NCBI GenBank assembly: GCA_937860115.1
Contig: CALMBI010000024.1
Location: 1-38,183 of the forward strand
From: an uncultured Arcobacter sp.
GTDB taxonomy: Bacteria; Campylobacterota; Campylobacteria; Campylobacterales; Arcobacteraceae
Direction of reading: 5' to 3'
Length of the DNA stretch: 38,183 bases
The translations under genes and the position numbers were made by a program. Each line of letters opens with the position of its first letter. Within the stretch, counting starts at the first letter, position 1. This document shows, one piece after another, positions 24,240 through 33,548 of the stretch. Under the pieces are notes generated by a model, which made no database searches, was not told where the DNA came from, and saw only the letters and a list, made by a program, of their open reading frames with translations.

Positions 24240-25448
24240 CTACTCAATAATTTTAGAAACAACACCAGCACCAACAGTTCTTCCACCTTCTCTGATAGCG
24301 AACTTAGTTCCCTCTTCAAGAGCGATTGGAGCAACTAATTGTACAGTTAATTTAGTGTTATCACCTGGCATAACCATTTCAACACCGTCTGCTAATGTAA
24401 CAGCACCAGTTACGTCTGTTGTTCTAACGTAGAATTGTGGTCTATAGTTAGTAAAGAATGGTGTATGTCTTCCACCCTCTTCTTTAGAAAGGATATACAC
24501 TTCACACTCGAATTTTGTATGTGGAGTAATTGTTCCTGGTTTAATAAGAACTTGCCCTCTTTCAACATCTTCTTTTTTAACACCTCTTAAAAGGATACCA
24601 CAGTTATCACCAGCTTGTCCTTGATCCATCTCTTTTCTGAACATCTCAACACCTGTTACAGTTGTTTTGATAGTATCTCTAATACCAACGATCTCGATAA
24701 CTTCACCGATTTTAATTGTTCCTTTTTCAATTCTTCCAGTAACAACTGTTCCTCTTCCAGAAATTGAGAATACATCTTCAACTGGCATTAAGAAATCTTG
24801 GTCGATATCTCTAACTGGAGTTGGGATATAAGAATCAACAGCATCCATTAATGCAACAACTTTCTCTCCCCATGGTCCAACTGTACCAGCTTTAGCTTCT
24901 TCTAATGCTTGGAATGCAGAACCAGGAATAATTGGAGTATCATCACCTGGGAAATCATACATAGAAAGAAGTTCTCTAACTTCCATTTCAACTAATTCTA
25001 ACATTTCATCTTTATCATCTTCATCTAATTGATCTTCTTTATTTAAGAATACTACTAGGTATGGAACACCAACTTGTTTAGAAAGAAGGATATGCTCTCT
25101 AGTTTGAGCCATTGGACCATCTGTAGCAGCGATAACTAAGATAGCTCCATCCATTTGTGCAGCACCAGTAATCATGTTTTTAACGTAGTCAGCATGTCCT
25201 GGACAGTCAACGTGCGCATAATGTCTAGCTGCAGTTTCGTATTCGATATGTGAAGTAGCGATTGTAATCCCTCTTTCTCTTTCTTCTGGAGCGTTATCAA
25301 TTTGATCGTAATCTTTCATTTCTCCACCGAATTTAGTTGCAAGAACTGCAGAAATAGCAGCAGTTAATGTAGTTTTACCGTGGTCAACGTGTCCGATTGT
25401 TCCAATGTTAACGTGTGGTTTATTTCGTGTAAATTTTTCTTTAGCCAT
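24240..25448 (-). CDS. tuf: Elongation factor Tu
   Basis: A 402-residue GTPase with G1 GHVDHGKT near 18-25, G3 DCPGHAD near 81-87 and G4 NKED near 136-139, followed by two beta-barrel domains ending [11 protein letters not shown]. It carries aminoacyl-tRNA to the ribosome. AAAAAGGA precedes the ATG. It is the only tuf copy seen here, downstream of a five-tRNA cluster. Confidence 0.99.
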   Translation of the reverse strand: MAKEKFTRNKPHVNIGTIGHVDHGKTTLTAAISAVLATKFGGEMKDYDQIDNAPEERERGITIATSHIEYETAARHYAHVDCPGHADYVKNMITGAAQMDGAILVIAATDGPMAQTREHILLSKQVGVPYLVVFLNKEDQLDEDDKDEMLELVEMEVRELLSMYDFPGDDTPIIPGSAFQALEEAKAGTVGPWGEKVVALMDAVDSYIPTPVRDIDQDFLMPVEDVFSISGRGTVVTGRIEKGTIKIGEVIEIVGIRDTIKTTVTGVEMFRKEMDQGQAGDNCGILLRGVKKEDVERGQVLIKPGTITPHTKFECEVYILSKEEGGRHTPFFTNYRPQFYVRTTDVTGAVTLADGVEMVMPGDNTKLTVQLVAPIALEEGTKFAIREGGRTVGAGVVSKIIE

Positions 25449-25478
25449 TTTTTTTCCTTTTTAGTATTTTTAATTTTA

Positions 25479-25519
25479 CCCTTTGAGTAGATAAGTCAAG
25501 GACTTGTCTATTCAAAGGG
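25479..25519 (-). other. 19-bp hairpin in the tuf leader
   Basis: CCCTTTGAGTAGATAAGTC faces GACTTGTCTATTCAAAGGG across a 3-base loop; only two positions are G-U on one strand. It sits between tRNA-Thr and the tuf start, with no T-run on the minus strand, so it is likely an RNase III/processing site that separates tRNAs from tuf mRNA. Confidence 0.7.
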
Positions 25520-25533
25520 CCTCAATGCCTTTA

Positions 25534-25608
<75 letters not shown>

Positions 25609-25713
25609 TCAATTGTAAAAAAGTTGGGAATTGTACAATAAAAAACTTTAAATGTAGCTTTAATTAATTTTTATTATTTGAAGTTATTTATTTGATTGAT
25701 TTTTGATTTAAAG

Positions 25714-25790
25714 TGGAGCGGGAGACGAGACTCGAACTCGCGACAATCTGCTTGGAAGGCAGAAGCTCTAGCCAACTGAGCTACTCCCGC
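25714..25790 (-). tRNA. tRNA-Gly (TCC)
   Basis: A 77-base cloverleaf, acceptor GCGGGAG/CTCCCGC, loop CTTCCAA with anticodon TCC, encoded CCA. The 105 bases between it and tRNA-Thr (GGT) hold no gene. Confidence 0.97.
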
Positions 25791-25794
25791 AAAG

Positions 25795-25879
25795 TGGTGG
25801 TGAGAGAAGGATTTGAACCTTCGAAGCCGTAGGCGGCGGATTTACAGTCCGCAGGATTTGACCACTCTCCAACCTCACC
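25795..25879 (-). tRNA. tRNA-Tyr (GTA)
   Basis: An 85-base class II tRNA with a long variable arm, loop CTGTAAA with anticodon GTA, acceptor GGTGAGG/TCTCACC, encoded CCA. It lies four bases upstream of tRNA-Gly. Confidence 0.97.
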
Positions 25880-25909
25880 GTTAAAAATTTGCGTTTTAAA
25901 ATAAATTAA

Positions 25910-25985
25910 TGGAGCTGGATATAGGACTTGAACCTACGACCTGCTGATTACAAATCAGCTGCTCTACCAACTGAGCTAATCCAGC
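25910..25985 (-). tRNA. tRNA-Thr (TGT)
   Basis: A 76-base cloverleaf, acceptor GCTGGAT/ATCCAGC, loop TTTGTAA with anticodon TGT, encoded CCA. Confidence 0.97.
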
Positions 25986-25998
25986 TTAATTTATTTAG

Positions 25999-26074
25999 TG
26001 GTGGCGCGGGGCGGAATCGAACCGCCGACACAAGGATTTTCAATCCTTTGCTCTACCGACTGAGCTACCGAGCC
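25999..26074 (-). tRNA. tRNA-Phe (GAA), with an acceptor-stem mismatch
   Basis: A 76-base cloverleaf with loop TTGAAAA and anticodon GAA, intact D, anticodon and T stems, discriminator A and encoded CCA. The acceptor reads GGCTCGG against CCGCGCC, leaving U4 opposite C69 (plus-strand base 26006 is G; a T would restore A-U). It is the first tRNA of the cluster. Confidence 0.95.
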
Positions 26075-26112
26075 ATCTATTTAAGAAGATCATCTTCGTA
26101 AATTGGAGTGGA

Positions 26113-26118
26113 AGTATA
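26113..26118 (-). promoter_or_regulatory. -10 element of the tRNA-tuf cluster
   Basis: TATACT on the minus strand, 39 bases upstream of mature tRNA-Phe. No clear -35 or other feature was seen in the 95-base spacer to murD. Confidence 0.45.
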
Positions 26119-26169
26119 ACTAAAGAAACTTAAATAACTCTTAATATTCTAAACATTTTTTGAGATTTT

Positions 26170-27330
26170 TTATAATCTCGTAAATTGTTTAAATTTTTCC
26201 CCTCTTTCTTTGTATGAAGTAAATTGATCAAGTGATGCTGCAGCTGGTGAAAGAAGTGCAATCTCCTCATCATTTTGTGTTATCTTCATATTGTTTGAGA
26301 TATCTTCTACTGCATTTTCTAAAAAATAACATTTATGACAAGTAAGATTATTATACTCTTTTGATAATTGATCTAATTTATCACAATTTGTTCCTATTGC
26401 ATATATCTCTAAATTGTATTGATAAAACTCTTTAAAAAGAGGACTTAGATCTACACCTTTATCATCTCCACCTAATATAATATGGATCTTTTTTTCTTTG
26501 TATCTTTTAATAGCTTGTAATGTTGCATCAAAATTAGTAGCTTTAGAATCATCAACCCACAACCTATGATGTTTATCTCTAAATTCTTCCATTTTATGTG
26601 GATCTTGAATAAAACTATTTATGGTCTCATAAGAGATATTATCAAATAAAATTTTATCTACACTCATAGCTAATAGAGCATCTGTTAAAAATGGTTCTTG
26701 AAAATTGATCTTTGATTTATCGATTCCAAAAGCATTAGCTAAATCATCACAATTATCATAACAAATTTTAAATCCTTTTGTAGGATATGATTCATATTTT
26801 TTTGGAATAATTGCTACTTCTCCTTCAAGTAAACTATCAAGAGGTTTTAGTTTTGCTTTTTCGTACTCTATAAAACTTCCATGCCAACTTGTATGATCTT
26901 CTGTGATCGGTAGTAACACATAGATATTTGGTTTTGCTTGATTTGTGTAATGGATCGTAAATGATGATGTCTCTAAAATCCAAATATTTTTTGATTTATC
27001 CATTTGCGCGAGTGGTAATCCAATATTTCCCCCAGCTTGTGCATTTTTATATTTTAAGACGTGTTCCATCATTGCTGTGGTTGTTGTTTTACCGTTTGTC
27101 CCACTGATCCAAATAGTATATGGTGCATCTTTACAGATAAGATCATATTCACTTATTAAATTTTTTGTATTTTGCACAAGATGATTATAAGGAGGAATAC
27201 CAGGACTTACAACAGTTAGTTCTTCACTATGAATATCATACAACTCGTTATCATTATCATCATAGAGCACTGCATTTGGATAGATTTCTGCTATAGCTTG
27301 AGCAGTTTTACCTTTACCTAATATTCTCAT
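26170..27330 (-). CDS. murD: UDP-N-acetylmuramoylalanine--D-glutamate ligase
   Basis: A 386-residue Mur ligase. The ATP loop is GTNGKTT at residues 77-83; further motifs are ILETSSF, LPITEDHTSWHGSF with the conserved His, the C-terminal DDSKATNFDATLQAI and LILGGDDKGVDL-type segments (here HIILGGDDKGVDLS), and LLSPAAASLDQF near the end, diagnostic of MurD. It adds D-glutamate to UDP-MurNAc-Ala in the cytosol. It is shorter than the E. coli enzyme (about 440), mainly in the N-terminal Rossmann part, as usual in this phylum. GGAG lies close to the ATG; it starts 18 bases after mraY. Confidence 0.95.
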   Translation of the reverse strand: MRILGKGKTAQAIAEIYPNAVLYDDNDNELYDIHSEELTVVSPGIPPYNHLVQNTKNLISEYDLICKDAPYTIWISGTNGKTTTTAMMEHVLKYKNAQAGGNIGLPLAQMDKSKNIWILETSSFTIHYTNQAKPNIYVLLPITEDHTSWHGSFIEYEKAKLKPLDSLLEGEVAIIPKKYESYPTKGFKICYDNCDDLANAFGIDKSKINFQEPFLTDALLAMSVDKILFDNISYETINSFIQDPHKMEEFRDKHHRLWVDDSKATNFDATLQAIKRYKEKKIHIILGGDDKGVDLSPLFKEFYQYNLEIYAIGTNCDKLDQLSKEYNNLTCHKCYFLENAVEDISNNMKITQNDEEIALLSPAAASLDQFTSYKERGEKFKQFTRL

Positions 27331-27348
27331 TTTTTCTCCAATATCACA

Positions 27349-28401
27349 TTATCTAATTTTTAAACTAAGGATTGCTAATAGATTAGCCATAAACGCTATG
27401 ATCCAAAATCTTATAATGATCTTATTCTCATGCCAACCTTTTTTTTCAAAATGATGATGGATTGGAGCCATGAGAAAAACTCTTTTTTGTCTATATTTAT
27501 AACTTCCAACTTGTAAAATTACTGAAACTGCTTCAATTACAAAAATAAGTCCTATTAAAATTAAAAGCACCTCACTTTTTGCAACAATTGCAAGATAACC
27601 CATAAATCCACCCATAGCTAAACTACCACTATCACCCATAAAAACTTGTGCAGGATGTGAGTTAAACCATAAAAATGCGATTAAGCTCCCAATAAAGCTA
27701 GCTCCAATAACCGATAGTTCACCAACATCAGCAATGTATGGTAAAAGTAAATATCCGCTAAATATAACGTGCCCTGTAATATACACTAAAACAGACAATG
27801 TAAAAAATGCGATAATAGAAGGTACAGTCGCAAGTCCATCTAGCCCATCTGTTAGATTTACAGCATTTGATGTTGCTACCATCACAAGTACCCAAAAAGC
27901 AATAGCAAAGAGCCCCATATCAAAAAGTGGCATCTTATAAAATGGTGCATAAAACATAGTTGTATGATTAGCAAATAAAAGTACACCAACAACTATCAAT
28001 GATGCAACAAATTGTAAAATTAATTTAGCCCTTGGTGAGAGTCCAGAATCATTTTTATTTGCAAATATTTTTGATAGATCATCTTTAACCCCAATAGCAC
28101 TAAAAAGAGCTATACTTAAAATTGCTCCTATTACATAAAGATTGTTGAGTTTAGCTGTAAGAATAGTTGCAAATAACGTACCTGCAATAAATACAATACC
28201 ACCCATAGTAGGTGTTCCTACTTTTACTTTATGTGTTTCTGGTGCATATTCATAGATGGGTTGATTAGCTTTTCTTTTTCTAGCCCACTTTATAAACTTT
28301 GGCATAAAATAGATCGTAAAAACGAAACCTATAAAGAATCCTAGTCCTGCACGAACTGAGATATATTGAAGAATATTAATATCTAAAAATCTATAAAACA
28401 A
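27349..28401 (-). CDS. mraY: Phospho-N-acetylmuramoyl-pentapeptide-transferase
   Basis: A 350-residue membrane protein of about ten helices. Conserved sites: VGTPTMGG near residue 62, the acidic [10 protein letters not shown] near 105, [10 protein letters not shown] near 187, and the cytoplasmic HHHFEKKGW near 320. MraY transfers phospho-MurNAc-pentapeptide onto undecaprenyl phosphate to make lipid I. The start is TTG at 28401, with AAGG upstream. It forms a two-gene operon with murD, divergent from gpmI. Confidence 0.97.
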   Translation of the reverse strand: MFYRFLDINILQYISVRAGLGFFIGFVFTIYFMPKFIKWARKRKANQPIYEYAPETHKVKVGTPTMGGIVFIAGTLFATILTAKLNNLYVIGAILSIALFSAIGVKDDLSKIFANKNDSGLSPRAKLILQFVASLIVVGVLLFANHTTMFYAPFYKMPLFDMGLFAIAFWVLVMVATSNAVNLTDGLDGLATVPSIIAFFTLSVLVYITGHVIFSGYLLLPYIADVGELSVIGASFIGSLIAFLWFNSHPAQVFMGDSGSLAMGGFMGYLAIVAKSEVLLILIGLIFVIEAVSVILQVGSYKYRQKRVFLMAPIHHHFEKKGWHENKIIIRFWIIAFMANLLAILSLKIR

Positions 28402-28470
28402 TTTTTAAAGCCTTTTTTTTGTAAAATGAGGAGTATTATATATAAAAAATTATTAAAAAGGTTTAAGAAA

Positions 28471-29946
28471 ATGGCGGAGAAAACTTTACTCATCATCACA
28501 GATGGAATAGGATTTAATAGTTCAAAACATTACAATGCTTTTTGTAACGCAAATAAATCAACTTATGATTATCTTTTTGAAAATGTTCCAAATAGTCTCA
28601 TCAAAACATATGGTGAATTTGTAGGTCTACCAGATGGTCAAATGGGAAATAGTGAAGTGGGACATATGAGTATTGGGAGTGGAAGAATTCTTTATCAAGA
28701 TCTTGTAAAAGTAAATCTTGAAATCAAAAACAACACTCTAAAAAACAATCCTGTTTTACAAGATACAATAATAAAATCAAACAATATCCATATAATTGGA
28801 CTACTGAGTGATGGCGGTGTTCACTCACATATTGATCATATTATCGCTTTAGCTGCAATCGCTTCAGAAAATAAAAAAGTATTTTTACATCTTATAACAG
28901 ATGGAAGAGATGTATCTCCAAGTAGTGCTAGTCATTATATAGATCAAATAAATGCAATCTGCAATGAAAATATCACTATTGCTACACTTGGTGGTAGATA
29001 CTATGGAATGGATAGAGATAACAACTGGGATAGAATACAACTAGCATACGATGTAATGACATCTAAAGATTTAAAAATAGAATCTCTTTCGCCTAAAGAA
29101 TATATTACAAACCAATATGAACACAATATTTTTGATGAATTTATACTCCCTGTAAGATTTAATAATTTTAAAGGGATTAAAAATAATGATGGGGTGATAT
29201 TTGCAAACTTTAGAAGTGATAGAGCAAGAGAACTTACAACTGCTTTTGCAAGTGGTTCTTTTGATGGATTTCAAAGAGAATTACTTCAACTAAATATCGC
29301 AACAATGACAGAGTATGACAAAAAACTTCCACTACCTGTGATGTTTCCAAAAGAGAATCCAACGAATACTCTTTCTGAAGTTATTGCAAAAGCTGGATTA
29401 ACACAACTTCATACAGCTGAAACTGAAAAATATGCTCATGTTACTTTTTTCTTTAATGGTGGGAAAGAGGAGCCATTTCCAAACGAAAAAAGAGTTCTTA
29501 TCCCTAGCCCAAAAGTTGCTACTTATGATATGCAACCACAAATGTCAGCACCTGAAGTTGGTATAGCTGTGAGAGACGGAATGGATCAAGAGATCGATTT
29601 TATTGTTGTTAATTTTGCTAATGGTGATATGGTTGGTCACACTGGTGTATATGAAGCTGGTATCAAAGCTGTTGAAGCAGTTGATAAAGAACTTGGACTT
29701 ATTTTAGAAAAAGCAAAAGAGAAAAATTACAAAATTATTATCACAAGTGATCATGGAAACTGTGAAATGATGCAAGATGAAAATGGACATGTTCTTACAA
29801 ATCATACGGTTGGAGATGTATTTTGTTTTGTAATAGCTCCTGAAGTAAAAACTATTAAAGATGGTGGATTAAACAATATTGCACCGACCGTGCTTAAACT
29901 GATGGGATTAGAGATTCCAAGTGAAATGGATGAGCCATTATTTTAA
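28471..29946 (+). CDS. gpmI: 2,3-bisphosphoglycerate-independent phosphoglycerate mutase
   Basis: A 491-residue alkaline-phosphatase-fold enzyme. I start it at ATG 28471 ([20 protein letters not shown]), as families begin just before the metal-binding LIITDG; an in-frame ATG at 28426 would add 15 basic residues. The nucleophile Ser lies in [15 protein letters not shown] (about residues 61-75); metal ligands appear in [27 protein letters not shown] and TSDHGNCE. It interconverts 2- and 3-phosphoglycerate in glycolysis and gluconeogenesis using two Mn ions. AAGG precedes the ATG by nine bases. It is the first gene of a six-gene plus-strand run and overlaps the next ATG by one base. Confidence 0.95.
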   Translation: MAEKTLLIITDGIGFNSSKHYNAFCNANKSTYDYLFENVPNSLIKTYGEFVGLPDGQMGNSEVGHMSIGSGRILYQDLVKVNLEIKNNTLKNNPVLQDTIIKSNNIHIIGLLSDGGVHSHIDHIIALAAIASENKKVFLHLITDGRDVSPSSASHYIDQINAICNENITIATLGGRYYGMDRDNNWDRIQLAYDVMTSKDLKIESLSPKEYITNQYEHNIFDEFILPVRFNNFKGIKNNDGVIFANFRSDRARELTTAFASGSFDGFQRELLQLNIATMTEYDKKLPLPVMFPKENPTNTLSEVIAKAGLTQLHTAETEKYAHVTFFFNGGKEEPFPNEKRVLIPSPKVATYDMQPQMSAPEVGIAVRDGMDQEIDFIVVNFANGDMVGHTGVYEAGIKAVEAVDKELGLILEKAKEKNYKIIITSDHGNCEMMQDENGHVLTNHTVGDVFCFVIAPEVKTIKDGGLNNIAPTVLKLMGLEIPSEMDEPLF

Positions 29947-30656
29947 TGTCACAAAATATTTTTACTATTAAATCACTTCAGATTTCAAAAAAATCACCCA
30001 TAGAGTCTAAGTTATTAGATATCAATTTTTTTATTGCTGATTCTACTGCACTCATTGGAGAGAGTGGAAGTGGAAAGTCAATCACTATTAAAGCATTTTT
30101 AAATATGCTCCCATCTAACTTAGAGTTGCATATTGATTATAAAAGTGATTTTGAACTTAATAGTCAAACAATAGGATACGTCCCACAAAATCCATTTACT
30201 TCACTCTCCCCTCTTACAAAAATAAAAAAACAATTTTCAACGTCAGCAAATAGACAAAAAGAACTTTTAAAACTTGTGAATCTTGAAAGTGATACTTTAG
30301 ATAAATATCCAATGGAACTCAGTGGTGGACAACTACAAAGAGTTGTCATTGCACTCTCTTTAGAAAATGATCCAAAAATATTACTTCTTGATGAACCAAC
30401 TACTGCACTTGATACAAATAATAAACAAATGATCTTACAACTTTTAAAAGATCTTCAAAATGAACTTCATTTTAAGATGCTTTTTGTGACTCATGATATA
30501 GATTCGATAAAAAATATTTGTAATGATGTAGTAATTTTAAAAAATGGAAAAATCTGTGAATATGGAACAATCGATGAAATATTAACCGATCCGAAAACAC
30601 ACTACACACGAAATTTAATAAATGCAAGTTTTACTAACAAGGAGTTTAGAAAATAA
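29946..30656 (+). CDS. ABC transporter ATP-binding protein (oligopeptide/nickel-type, lone)
   Basis: A 236-residue ATPase with Walker A GESGSGKS at 38-45, Q-loop Gln81, signature LSGGQ at 125-129, Walker B ILLLDEP at 145-151 and switch His183. Sequence style is that of DppD/OppD/NikD importer ATPases, but it is short and lacks their C-terminal peptide-binding zone. No permease or binding protein is adjacent, so its partner is encoded elsewhere or it serves another role. It overlaps the gpmI stop by one base and precedes PBP1A, suggesting only co-transcription. Confidence 0.88.
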   Translation: MSQNIFTIKSLQISKKSPIESKLLDINFFIADSTALIGESGSGKSITIKAFLNMLPSNLELHIDYKSDFELNSQTIGYVPQNPFTSLSPLTKIKKQFSTSANRQKELLKLVNLESDTLDKYPMELSGGQLQRVVIALSLENDPKILLLDEPTTALDTNNKQMILQLLKDLQNELHFKMLFVTHDIDSIKNICNDVVILKNGKICEYGTIDEILTDPKTHYTRNLINASFTNKEFRK

Positions 30657-30657
30657 T

Positions 30658-32577
30658 ATGAAAAAAAAATTAACAATACTATTTATGATCTTAAGTGGAA
30701 TATTTCTGATTTGGGTTTTATATATAATTAATCAAATACGAATCGATATAAATAAGGTAGTTGATTACAATCCATCAATTACTACACAAATTTTTGATAG
30801 AAATAATAAACTTGTAGCAAATGCATTTGATGGTGAACATAGATTTTATGCTCCTTATAAAACTATACCAAGTCAAGTGATCGAATCATTAGTTGCTATT
30901 GAGGATACAAACTTTTTTGAACATGGTGGGATCAATGTTGAAGCTATCTACAGAGCTATCATTAAAGATATTAGACATATGAGCCTTGTTGAAGGAGCGA
31001 GCACTCTTACACAACAACTTGTTAAAACTATGCTTCTTACAAGAGAGAAAAAATTTACTAGAAAAATAAAAGAGGTCGTACTTACTTTTCAAATAGAAGC
31101 TTCTCTTTCAAAAGAAGAAATTCTTGAAAGATATCTCAATGAGGTCTATTTTGGACATGGATACTATGGGATAAGAACAGCGGCCCTTGGATATTTTCAC
31201 AAAGATCTTAATCAACTTAATCTTAAAGAGATCGCGATCTTGGTTGGGTTACCAAAAGCACCAAGTTTTTACGATCCTACAAAAAACATAAAATTTTCAC
31301 TTAGTAGAGGAAATCAAGTGATCACACGACTAAGAACTCTTGGTTGGATCAATGATAAACAATACAATGAAGCTATCAATTTTACCCCTATTGTATACAA
31401 TGAAACACAAACAAAAAATAAAGCACCTTATGTAGTTGAAATGGTGTTAAATGAACTTGAAGTAAAATATCCAGATATTAGAACAGGTGGCTATAAAATC
31501 AATTTAACAATCGATGTAGATGCTCAAAAAATTGCTGAAGATGCCTTAAGATTTGGATATGATAGTATCAAAAGCAGAGATAAATACGCAGATACAAACA
31601 AAAGTAAAACTCAATCACTCAATGGTGCTATTGTAGTTTTAGATAGTGCAACAGGAGGCATTTTAGCACTTAGTGGTGGAGTTGATTATGCTAAATCATC
31701 TTATAATAGGGCAATATCTGCTATTAGACAACCTGGAAGTTCTATAAAACCATTTGTTTACCAAACTGCACTCAATCTTGGCTATGGTACAGAGAGTGAG
31801 ATATCAGATGTCGCTAGAACTTTTGAATATAAAACAGAAGATGGGACGAAAAAAACATGGCAACCAAAAAACTCTCACAATGATTACAAAGGATTTGTGA
31901 CGATAAGAGACGCATTGGTGCATTCTAGAAACTTAGCAACTATCAATTTAGTAATGGATATTGGACTCGATAAAGTGACAGATAATCTCAAATTATATGG
32001 TTTTAAAAATCTACCTTATAATATGTCTATAGCACTTGGAAGTTTTGGTGTTACACCTATGCAAATGAGTGAAATGTATACGATATTTTCAAATAATGGA
32101 ACGCAAGTGAAACCCTATCTTGTAGAATCAATAGAACAAAAATCAAAAATTTTAGAAAAAGCAATTGTTCAAAAAAGAGAATTAGTAGAACCTGAAAAGA
32201 TTGCTAAGATGACATCTATTTTACGTGATGTTGTAAGATATGGAACTGGTGGTGGAGCTGCTGTTGGTGGAGTTGATATCGCTGGAAAAACTGGAACAAC
32301 AAATAATAGTATAGATACTTGGTTTTGTTCTTATACTCCATCAGTTCAAGCTGTAGTTTGGTTTGGAAATGATGATAATAAACCACTCAGTGGTGGTGAA
32401 TCAGGTGGAAGTGGTCCTGCTAGAGTAGCTGGGCAATTTTATAAAAACTGGATTCAGATACGTCCTCAAAGTAAAAGGTATTTCGATAATCTTGTTGTTC
32501 CAGTAGATCAAAATGCTACAATAGAAACGCAAAATCTAACAGAAGCACCCCCAACAAACAATAATGTAGAATTTTAA
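30658..32577 (+). CDS. Penicillin-binding protein 1A (bifunctional transglycosylase/transpeptidase)
   Basis: A 639-residue protein with an N-terminal membrane anchor (MKKKLTILFMILSGIFLIWV), a GT51 transglycosylase domain (EDTNFFEHGG with the catalytic Glu, GASTLTQQLVK, LNEVYFGHGYYG) and a transpeptidase domain with SSIK near 361-364, HSRN, and KTGTT near 543. It polymerises lipid II and crosslinks peptidoglycan in the periplasm, linking functionally with murD/mraY across the divergent promoter. I use the ATG at 30658; an upstream in-frame start is inside the ABC gene. AAGGAG lies 13 bases before the ATG, longer spacing than ideal. Confidence 0.95.
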   Translation: MKKKLTILFMILSGIFLIWVLYIINQIRIDINKVVDYNPSITTQIFDRNNKLVANAFDGEHRFYAPYKTIPSQVIESLVAIEDTNFFEHGGINVEAIYRAIIKDIRHMSLVEGASTLTQQLVKTMLLTREKKFTRKIKEVVLTFQIEASLSKEEILERYLNEVYFGHGYYGIRTAALGYFHKDLNQLNLKEIAILVGLPKAPSFYDPTKNIKFSLSRGNQVITRLRTLGWINDKQYNEAINFTPIVYNETQTKNKAPYVVEMVLNELEVKYPDIRTGGYKINLTIDVDAQKIAEDALRFGYDSIKSRDKYADTNKSKTQSLNGAIVVLDSATGGILALSGGVDYAKSSYNRAISAIRQPGSSIKPFVYQTALNLGYGTESEISDVARTFEYKTEDGTKKTWQPKNSHNDYKGFVTIRDALVHSRNLATINLVMDIGLDKVTDNLKLYGFKNLPYNMSIALGSFGVTPMQMSEMYTIFSNNGTQVKPYLVESIEQKSKILEKAIVQKRELVEPEKIAKMTSILRDVVRYGTGGGAAVGGVDIAGKTGTTNNSIDTWFCSYTPSVQAVVWFGNDDNKPLSGGESGGSGPARVAGQFYKNWIQIRPQSKRYFDNLVVPVDQNATIETQNLTEAPPTNNNVEF

Positions 32578-32587
32578 AAGGCTTTAA

Positions 32588-33466
32588 ATGATTACACTAG
32601 ATAAATCTACAAAAGAGCTTTTTAGCTCTTTTTGTATCAATAACAATCTGACAGAAAATATGGAACAAGCGATTGAATACTTTACGATATTTGGTGGGCT
32701 TGATGAAAAACTTGACTTTACAATCCCTATCAAAGAACTCATTAAAAAAGTTGTTTTGGTAAACTATGATACGTTTAGAAAAGAGATCAATCAAATCATA
32801 GGTGGTTATGGTGTCGAGTATGCAATTCTTAGTGGTATTGCACTTGGAGATCGTAAAACAACTACTACTTTTAAAAGAGCACATCTTAGTTTTGAGGAAG
32901 GGATGAAATGTGTTGATAATCTTTTAGATACTGAGATTATTGAGATCGAATCATCACAATACTTTCTTCTTGGAAAAAGAAATGATACAAAGACTGCAAA
33001 AAAACTTTTCTTTACCGTGCCATTTATTCGGTTTTGGTTTGGATTTATTTCTCCTATATATAAAGGAATCAAAGAGGGAAATTTTGAAGAATTTGATAAA
33101 AGATACGATAACTATATGGGTGAATTTGCTCAATTTATTTTTGAAGAGTTGTGTTTAATATTTTTACAAAATTATAATTTTGATGATGAGATCAAACAGA
33201 TAGGAAAATTTTGGGACAATAATCTTCAAATCGATATCGTTGCAAAGACTAAAGGCGATAAATTGATCGTTGCTAACTGCAAATACACAAATAATAAACT
33301 CAAAAAAAGTGAACTCAATAGATTAGTTGATGATTGTAGTAATTTACAGATTGATCCTGATATTTTGATCTTATTTTCAAAAAGTGGATTTTCGAGTGAA
33401 CTTAAGAGTTTAAAAAGTGAAAAGTTTAAGCTTTTTAGTGTGAAGCATTTGAAGCAATTAATTTAA
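32588..33466 (+). CDS. DUF234-like protein with a nuclease-type C-terminal fold
   Basis: A 292-residue soluble protein. The N-terminal half is helical and not recognised. The C-terminal half (from about residue 145: FIRFWFGFISPIYKGIKEG, then FAQFIFEELCLIFL) resembles DUF234, which is usually attached to archaeal-type ATPases. It contains DIVAKTKGDKLIVANCKYTN, a D-(x)n-N-x-K pattern like the PD-(D/E)XK nuclease core but with Asn where Glu is expected, so catalytic activity is doubtful. No ATPase domain is present. AAGG sits seven bases before the ATG, ten bases after PBP1A. Function unknown. Confidence 0.65.
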   Translation: MITLDKSTKELFSSFCINNNLTENMEQAIEYFTIFGGLDEKLDFTIPIKELIKKVVLVNYDTFRKEINQIIGGYGVEYAILSGIALGDRKTTTTFKRAHLSFEEGMKCVDNLLDTEIIEIESSQYFLLGKRNDTKTAKKLFFTVPFIRFWFGFISPIYKGIKEGNFEEFDKRYDNYMGEFAQFIFEELCLIFLQNYNFDDEIKQIGKFWDNNLQIDIVAKTKGDKLIVANCKYTNNKLKKSELNRLVDDCSNLQIDPDILILFSKSGFSSELKSLKSEKFKLFSVKHLKQLI

Positions 33467-33548
33467 AAAATATTTAAATACTTTACATTTCTTAAATTTA
33501 AATTATTTTTTAACTCTTAATGAGATATTACTAAAGGGTCCAAATAAT

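Noticed and set aside
26162-26179. Hairpin GAGATT/AATCTC at the murD stop as terminator
   Set aside because: It is followed on the minus strand by A, not T, and includes the stop codon; only a 6-bp stem.
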